Source of the DNA: Climacium dendroides
Lineage: Eukaryota > Streptophyta > Bryopsida > Hypnales > Climaciaceae
Assembly (NCBI GenBank): GCA_950106755.1
Contig: OX467087.1
Span: forward strand, 19,534,047 to 19,598,046
Direction of reading: 5' to 3'
DNA: 64,000 nucleotides
Made by a program: the position numbers and the translations under genes. Numbering within the stretch: the first letter of the stretch is position 1; each line of letters begins with the position of its first letter. Of this stretch, positions 57,489-64,000 are shown in pieces. The notes under the pieces are model-generated. The model was given only the letters and a program-made list of their open reading frames with translations. It did not search any database and was not told the DNA's origin.

Positions 57489-59269
57489 TGATACGAGAGA
57501 GATTCTCACCTCTATCCCCGACGTTAGCCAGTTGAAATTGGCTTTTCAAGGTGCTTTGGTTTGGAGTGCCTGCCTGCCTTCCAGGCGAGGGAGGTCCCAG
57601 AATGGCAAGCAACAAGCCAGCAAGCGCCTTGCTTGCTTCTCCCCACCACCACCAAGTCTGGGCTTTCCACGCCCAGGCCAAAAGCGTGGGGAGCAACCGG
57701 GACTGACGGAGAGCCCTTGCAGGAATGCAGGGATGCAGGGGGGGTGATAAATCAGTCGCTCATGCAGCCCCTCGGGAGTCGGGACTGAGCATCCGAAATC
57801 CACCACTACGTTATGTTACGGCAGCATTCGAACTCTGCCACAATTGCAAAGCGATTTTTGAGAGCGGACTAACAGCATCCCCACCAGTGAGTTCCGTATC
57901 CTTAAAGCTTTTAGGGAGAGGACCTCATATCAAAGTACGGGGAGTACCGGCATTTAGTTACAAGTTAGCCGGTTGAAATTAGGAATTGTCGAATTGATGT
58001 GAAAATCTTTGGAAAAAATCCAACCATTTAAGAGATTCAGAGAATATTCTCTATTTATTATAGGCCTAGCCGAGGGGATGCTTCAAAACAACCAGTTAGT
58101 CTGACAATATGTAGGATTTTAGCTGGCCGGTTGAGCTGTAAAACTCCCCAAATTGTGCCTCATATGCAGATAGAGATATAGAAATTTCACTGCACCAACC
58201 TTTATCCAAAACTTGTATCTCTAAAATATATATAGATTTCTGTAAAAACTATTCTCTGGTTCTATATGCAGAGGCTCATATGGATAACTCACGAGGTGTC
58301 TCATCCCTATTTGATGTCCCAAGCTCAGTAAACAGATGGAGAAACGGAAGAGCTGGTGGGGATGCTCTCAGGTAGGAACATCCAATTCCGTCCTTGTACC
58401 CAATCCTTGTTCCATAGAGTGCCCTTCAAGTGTCCCTAACGTTCCATCAATGTGTCTTACACATGTTCAACTTTGATTTGCTCATGCACTTGAACGACGA
58501 CACATACTGAAACTTTGATTCGCTAACAGTTGACTTTTGCGCAATTCAATTTTGGGTGCACCTGTGGGACCGTTCCAGTGATCTAGGCAACCAACACTTT
58601 GAAAAATCATAAAAAATACATACAATGTCCAAAAAATCTAATTTTTTCTTTTAATATTCATGATTTTTGCTTGCATATACTATAAAAATATTATTTTTAG
58701 AAAAATACGCCTCCAACTATGGTGAATTGCTTAAAGTAACGGTTTTGGATGTTTCTACCTTAGCAAATGAGATGCTGAGGCTGATGAGGATAAGCTTTGG
58801 AAATATGAGGCTTGGAAGATGTCAACTGGGAGGGAGAGAGTGAGAGAGAGAGTCAGTTGTGGACGGTTGGATACCTTCAGTGGATTCCTCCATCGGGATT
58901 CAGCTCAGATTCAGGTTCCGAGTAGCCAGAAGATCAGGATCAGTCCACGATTTCAACAGTTGTTTTTGTTTCTTCATTCATTTTCTATGACGTGCCTTTC
59001 GCAGTGCCGATATTAAATGTAATAGTGGTGCTCCAAATTTCAACATCCATCCACATAATGAATAGAAAAACATCACATTAGCACATATCACATACATCAG
59101 GAAAGTATCCCCCAATTGCAACAATATTGTTTCAATGCTTGAACAGTAAAGTACTAAAAACATACTATTTTCAATACTGCACAAAATACAATTTCAATGG
59201 ATAGAGTACACCTTCCATTGAAATTACATTGCTGCAATACTGAAACCAATATGATTTTAGTACTCTATA
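57489..59269. other. Intergenic DNA
   Basis: 57.5-57.8 kb is GC-richer with no recognisable protein. A GA-rich run lies at 58829-58855. The rest is AT-rich and no gene is supported. Confidence 0.45.
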
Positions 59270-59297
59270 CTAGCGGTTGGCGCTTGCTTTGTAACGC
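59270..59297 (-). other. Helitron 3' terminal hairpin and CTAG end
   Basis: The minus-strand order is stem GCGTT, loop ACAAAGC, stem AAGCGC with one unpaired G, spacer CAACCG, then CTAG. Spacing and sequence fit the termination signal used in rolling-circle transposition. The next base outside is T, as required for an A/T insertion site. Confidence 0.65.
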
Positions 59298-59634
59298 ATT
59301 AATCCAACCATTTTGATTAATTTTTTATAAATTTTTTATAGATTATAAATTGTAATAGAGAATGATAAATTTTAGGAATTAATTGCACCTAAAGATGCAT
59401 GAAATAAAAAATATCCATCCATCAAATAGCAATAATGTCTCATGTACAATTCTTCGACGGTAGATTGTTTCAATTGAAACAATGTAGTTGTACACCTAAA
59501 GAATGCAAGTTGGATGGAAGGAGACGTCGCAAAAGCGTGCATGAACCTTAAACATGCAGAGTTTGAAACAAACTCTTAACTTTTCCATCCACCTGATTCA
59601 GGTGTAAAAATTTAGAGGATATTACATGACAAAG

Positions 59635-62600
59635 TCATGAAAAAACCTCATGGTAAACCACATTTTTTACCGTTCCCACGGCTTCATCGTTGTCATTGGC
59701 AATTTTAATGTTTGCAGGATGTCTACCACGAGACAAAGCTACATATAATTGACCATGGCTAAATACTTCATTTCGAAGATAAATGCCGACTCAATCATAT
59801 GATTGGCCCTGCGATTTGTTAATTGTCATGGCAAAAGCACCAGTGACAGGAAATTGTTTCCGGCAAAGTGTGAATGGCAAGCGACTATCATTACAATGAT
59901 GTGTAATCCTAGGAATCAATACTTCTTGGCCACGATAGCGCCCTTCCACAATTTCACATAATAACACATTTGATGACACTTGCAAAAGACGCAAACGACT
60001 TCCATTGCATAAACCTTTTACTGGATTCAAATTCCTTAACAACATCAAATATTGACCACATTTAAGATTTAATTGGTGTGGAGGCAAACCGCTTAATTGT
60101 AAAGAATTTAAAAACTCTACCGGATAATGATGGGCATGCTCATCACTTTCATGTACAAAATCTGCACTAAAACATTGACGTACATCACTAAGCATGCAAT
60201 CAATAATTTTACGATTGATTTCTTGAGCATCATCATTTCGGACAGCCAAAATGACGTGCTCAGAGAAATCAACCGGATCATCAAAAATGGCATCAATAAG
60301 ACCATCTAAAGAATTTCTAGGTGCAACTAATCCTAATGGTAAATCTACTTCTGGACCACTTTTACCTTCACCAACATCTAATAAAAATCTTTGAAAATCT
60401 GGTTGACTTTGTAAACGCATATTAGTAGTTAAATGAAAATGTTGCATTAACGGAAATAAATATGAACGTCGCAAGCAAGCTTCTACAATTTGCTTGCGAC
60501 CTCCACGCACTACAACTGGTAAAGTTTGACGAAAATCACCACCATATAAAACTACAAGACCACCATTAGGGCTATTGATTCCACGAATATCTGGTAATGA
60601 TCTATCTATAGCCTCAAACATAAATCTATGTCCAGCACAAACTTCATCAAGTACAATTAATTGTACTTCACGTAAGCTTTGACCTAATGCAGATTGAGTA
60701 CTAATATTACAAGTTGATGTATCATGTAACTGTAAAGGAATGACTAAAGAAAAATGTGCCGTTCGTCCTTTATCTAAAAGACATGCGGCAATTCCACTTG
60801 TAGCCATTGCCATACACTTAATGCCTCGAGTACGAAGATAACCTAATACAATATTATATAAAAAAGTTTTACCTGGACCACCTGGACCATCTAGAAAAAA
60901 AAGTCTATGTGGAGAATTAGGTTCTAAAACCGCTGTAGTAACTGCATTGAAAACAATACTTTGTTCTTCATTGAGCCTATTGACATCTTGATCTACAAAA
61001 GTAATGTTGGCATTATTTAAATCATTATTATCATTGACATCAATGCTCAAATCAACATTGTTTGTATAACCGAATTCATGCAAATCATCAATGTTAAAAA
61101 AATCTACAAGGTGTTTATCGGATGATGACAAATATTCTTCGATGCACAAAATCGCTTTACAATAGTGATTTTGGTCATTGCGCCAATCATCAGACATTGC
61201 ATCAAGATGTCTTCTAAGCAAACCAATAAGATCTTGCGGTTGTCCAAACACAAGAAGTGTTGCAAACAACCGCTGAATCTGTTTAGGCAATGCAATAATA
61301 GTTGCCTCTTGGAGACAATTCTCCTACTCAGCATCATCATGTAAAAGTCCCCTTGCAACACAAACGGCTTTATACATCGGATATATCGTATCGTGAAAAT
61401 GAAGTAAATCTTCAAATGAAGTTGGTGCCTCAACATGAGTCAACAATAAACGTAAATAAAATACTTCGGTACCTACAGGAACTATATTTATTCTACCAAA
61501 AACTTTTACATTGCGTTGTTTTCTAATCCACATGTTGTTTCGTACATCCCATTTATAATGAAGCGGAAGATCTATGTATCGAAGAAGTTTATGATTGCCT
61601 TGATTACCAGAAGTAATCAAGGCACGAATGTAACTATTAAACTCAAATTTTTTTGTAAGTTTAGTGTGAGCATTTTGATCAACTACCGATTGCAAAGATG
61701 TTTCCTCATCAAAAGAAATATATTGTTGACTTGGAAGATGAACATGTAACCGACAAATACTATGACTCTTATTATTGGTTTGAAAACCAAAAAGCCTCCA
61801 ACATGCTTCTTGAGCGGCTACATAACGACCTTCTAAGAATTCTTTGATTTCATCTACAACATCATCTCTTTCTACAACACCACGATCTACACCTTTAAAA
61901 ATATATTTGTGAAGATATTTGACGGTTTTTACTGAACTACAAATTTCAACATTGATATGACAATTAAACCGGCCTACTAAATAAGGATTGTAAGGTACAA
62001 CTGATCGATTGTTTAAACGAATAATTTGTCCCTCTACATGCTTTTCAACATAGCGGCCTTGATTTCGACGACGATATAAAATAAATCCATCGTCACCTAC
62101 TATTGTGCTATTTCGAACTTGCATCGGGTAATTCTTTGAACATCTACCGTCTTTCATGTATGGACAATTAGGATTATCCAAACCACATGGGCCATGCATC
62201 ATGTATTTAGCAACCGCAGCATATAATTGCGGTTGCCTATCCGAATCAGGATTTTCCGCACATACTACACGATCTACAAGATCACAGTCATTGACTTTAT
62301 CTTTCAACCAAAGAAGAATGTGTACATGAGGGAGACCACGCTTTTGGAATTCAATAGTGTAACAGAAAGCAATAGTTTCTCCCAAGACATTCTTCTTCGT
62401 AATCTCATCCATCATAACTCTTAATTTGAGCTCAAAAACACGTACAACAATATCTGGACGATCAGAGGGACTTTGACCCGGCTCAAGTTCATTAAGAATC
62501 TCAGGCCACGTTGGATTACAAGTCATTGTAATAAATAAATCAGGTTTTCCTAAAACTCTAACTAAGACCATACTGTCTTAAAAGAGTTTTTGCATATATC

Positions 62601-63684
62601 GAGGAGATCCGACAAAAGTTGCTAGTAAGATAATGCGACGTTCAACATGTACTCCATTATCTTCTTGTAAAGCATCTACTACCCCCTGATAACATTCTGC
62701 CCGAAGTTCAGCTTGATGTTGTCTAATAAAAAGTAAGTTTTCATGTTCTACACGTAAATATTGATCTACTACATATTGTTGGAATAATCTTCCCGCCCTA
62801 TGTAATACATTTGACTCAGGCCACTTTTGAAGCAAATATTGAACAAATGACTTTAGAGTCACTCCAGTATTTGCTTTAAAAGTTGGTGACCACCCACATC
62901 GTCCATCTGGAAACAATAAAGGATAGGATAAAGCGTCATAAGTTGAATGGGTTTCCTTTATCCGTAATAAATTTCCACCACGCTGATGAAGAACAATATC
63001 TCTACCAGAATCTAAATGTTGTTCGGCAAGAACAACAACAACAACTTCTAGAACTGTTGGTCGATTATATCGACGAGGATGTTGACCAGAAGGAATTTCA
63101 CCAGAGATGTGAAGTCCCATATTATGTCCTCCTAAAAGAACATCACGTGAAGATTTGAAACCCTGAACTAAAGCATTTATCGATCCTAATACTTCTTGGA
63201 TGATATTAACTGTTTCACACTGAAGATCATCAAAAATCTCCATACGATGATTTGTTTGCAAACCATCATCTAAGAAGTAAATTTGTGCAAATTTTGCAGC
63301 CTCCTGTGATTCATGTTCTAAACTTCCAATATGATGGCATAATTCTCCGTTTACACGAAAAGTATACACTCCTCTACCTTTAGCTTGGTTAGATTGGAAC
63401 TTACTACGCATACTTGTAAACACAAAAGCTTGATTATACTTTCGAATAGATTTAATGAACTCACGAGAATTAGGTGTCATGCCCATAAAAAGCTCATCAA
63501 GCATTGGATGGACAATTAGATGACTAATATGTTCATTACTAACTTTACCATTATAACAACAAATGGTAGATTTCTCTTTTCTAAAATGAAATGCTAAACA
63601 TTGTGGGCATTGGATGCACATGGATCCAACATCATGAACGTTGACATCTACAAAAATATCAATTGTAGTAAAAGCAAGAGCCAT
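59635..63684 (-). pseudogene. Helitron Rep/helicase, one frame with three nonsense codons
   Basis: A single frame of 1,350 codons runs from the ATG at 63684 to a final stop at 59635, broken only by stops at about 62575, 61323 and 59793. The N-terminus has a Cys-rich zinc-finger-like part (CIQCPQCLAFHF, CCYNGKV). The Rep domain has FITMTCNPTWPE, the HUH motif GLPHVHILLWL and the two-tyrosine motif KYLHKYIFKG. The PIF1-type helicase has Walker A GPGGPGKTF, Walker B LIVLDEV, GGDFRQTLPV, and near the end TINKSQGQS then YVALSRG. Rep nicks and joins DNA in rolling-circle transposition and the helicase unwinds it. The stops fall at the LF-DSM junction, after HDDAE, and just after QSYD. Upstream of the ATG is TTTTTTAGACC, which could be a splice acceptor of an earlier exon. 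No OTU or RPA domain is visible. Confidence 0.93.
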
Positions 63685-64000
63685 GGTCTAAAAAAATAAT
63701 AAATTCTAACAATATAGGATAACAATCTTACTAAAAGTTTTAAATTCGAAAAAGATATAAATTTTTTTATTAATTTAAAAATCTTATAATCTTATAATCC
63801 TATAAAAAATTGTAAAGTCTAAAAAAATAAAACAATCAAATAAAAAACACACCAATCAAATATTTTAATCTTTTTAAAATAAATCAATAATTTTAAATTA
63901 ATTTACAAAAAAAGCCTTGCCATACCTGAATGTGTGCACTCAGTAAGAGGAGAATGCCTAACCTAAACCTTGTGCAGGTTCTAGGAAGGTGGAATCACCC
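63685..64000. other. AT-rich 5' leader of the Helitron
   Basis: AT-rich DNA upstream of the Rep/helicase start, becoming more balanced after 63.9 kb. I see no exon, TC terminus or hairpin that would fix the element's 5' end. Confidence 0.4.

Larger units (their letters stand above)
59270..64000 (-). mobile_element. Helitron, right (5') end outside or not identified
   Basis: A Rep/helicase gene on the minus strand is followed downstream by a Helitron-like 3' end: on the minus strand a short hairpin (GCGTT, loop, AAGCGC, one bulge) at about 59280-59297, then CAACCG and the terminal CTAG, with T as the next host base. Helitrons end in CTRR about 10 bases after a hairpin and insert between A and T. 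A 5' TC terminus is not evident before 64000, so the element probably extends past the window. Confidence 0.85.

Noticed and set aside
1..64000. tRNA genes
   Set aside because: I looked for GGTTCGAATCC-like B-box words with an A box upstream; the few partial matches (for example in the uricase exon near 42122) lack cloverleaf context.

Overview
The window reads as nuclear DNA from a land plant. Genes carry GT-AG introns with plant-style junctions. The encoded proteins are typical of land plants: a peroxisomal uricase ending in SKL, a large plant F-box protein, and a late-embryogenesis-abundant (LEA)-type repeat protein. The spaces between genes are very AT-rich and full of plant transposons (Ty1/copia, Helitron, CACTA and Harbinger-type miniature elements). 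Introns of about 100-800 bp and gene islands separated by AT-rich repeat tracts suggest a bryophyte-grade plant, but that placement is an inference, not a demonstration.

Layout. 1-11.2 kb is repeat territory: a 527-bp foldback, a CACTA miniature element, a decayed 6.3-kb copia element on the minus strand with both LTRs and its primer-binding site, and a 0.4-kb dispersed repeat. 11.2-15.6 kb is a multi-exon minus-strand gene for a conserved protein I cannot name; its 3' exons are clear and its 5' exons are not. 15.6-23.3 kb is AT-rich and holds a second CACTA element and satellite-like repeats. 23.3-36.3 kb carries three intact minus-strand genes: a protein combining a membrane segment, LEA-like repeats and a C-terminal LysM domain; an NSRP1-type splicing regulator; and an F-box protein. 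36.3-41.2 kb is a nest of repeats. 41.2-43.7 kb is a complete seven-exon uricase gene. 43.7-53.4 kb is mainly repeats plus an unrecognised exon-like segment with a 340-bp duplication. 53.4-55.0 kb is a two-exon plus-strand gene for a TIP30/HTATIP2-like SDR protein. 57.1-57.4 kb is a Harbinger-type miniature element. From 59.27 kb to the right edge is a Helitron on the minus strand whose 1,350-codon Rep/helicase frame is interrupted by only three stops.

The genes do not form a pathway; they are ordinary unlinked housekeeping or stress genes. The most interesting items are the LEA-LysM architecture, a dispersed repeat family ending in CTAG with two insertions recognisable against an uninterrupted paralogous host repeat, a TTAA-flanked miniature element family, and a duplicated leader/start-codon segment shared by the NSRP1 and F-box genes. 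All coordinates, splice junctions and repeat boundaries were read by eye from the sequence; family names come from remembered protein motifs, not from searches.
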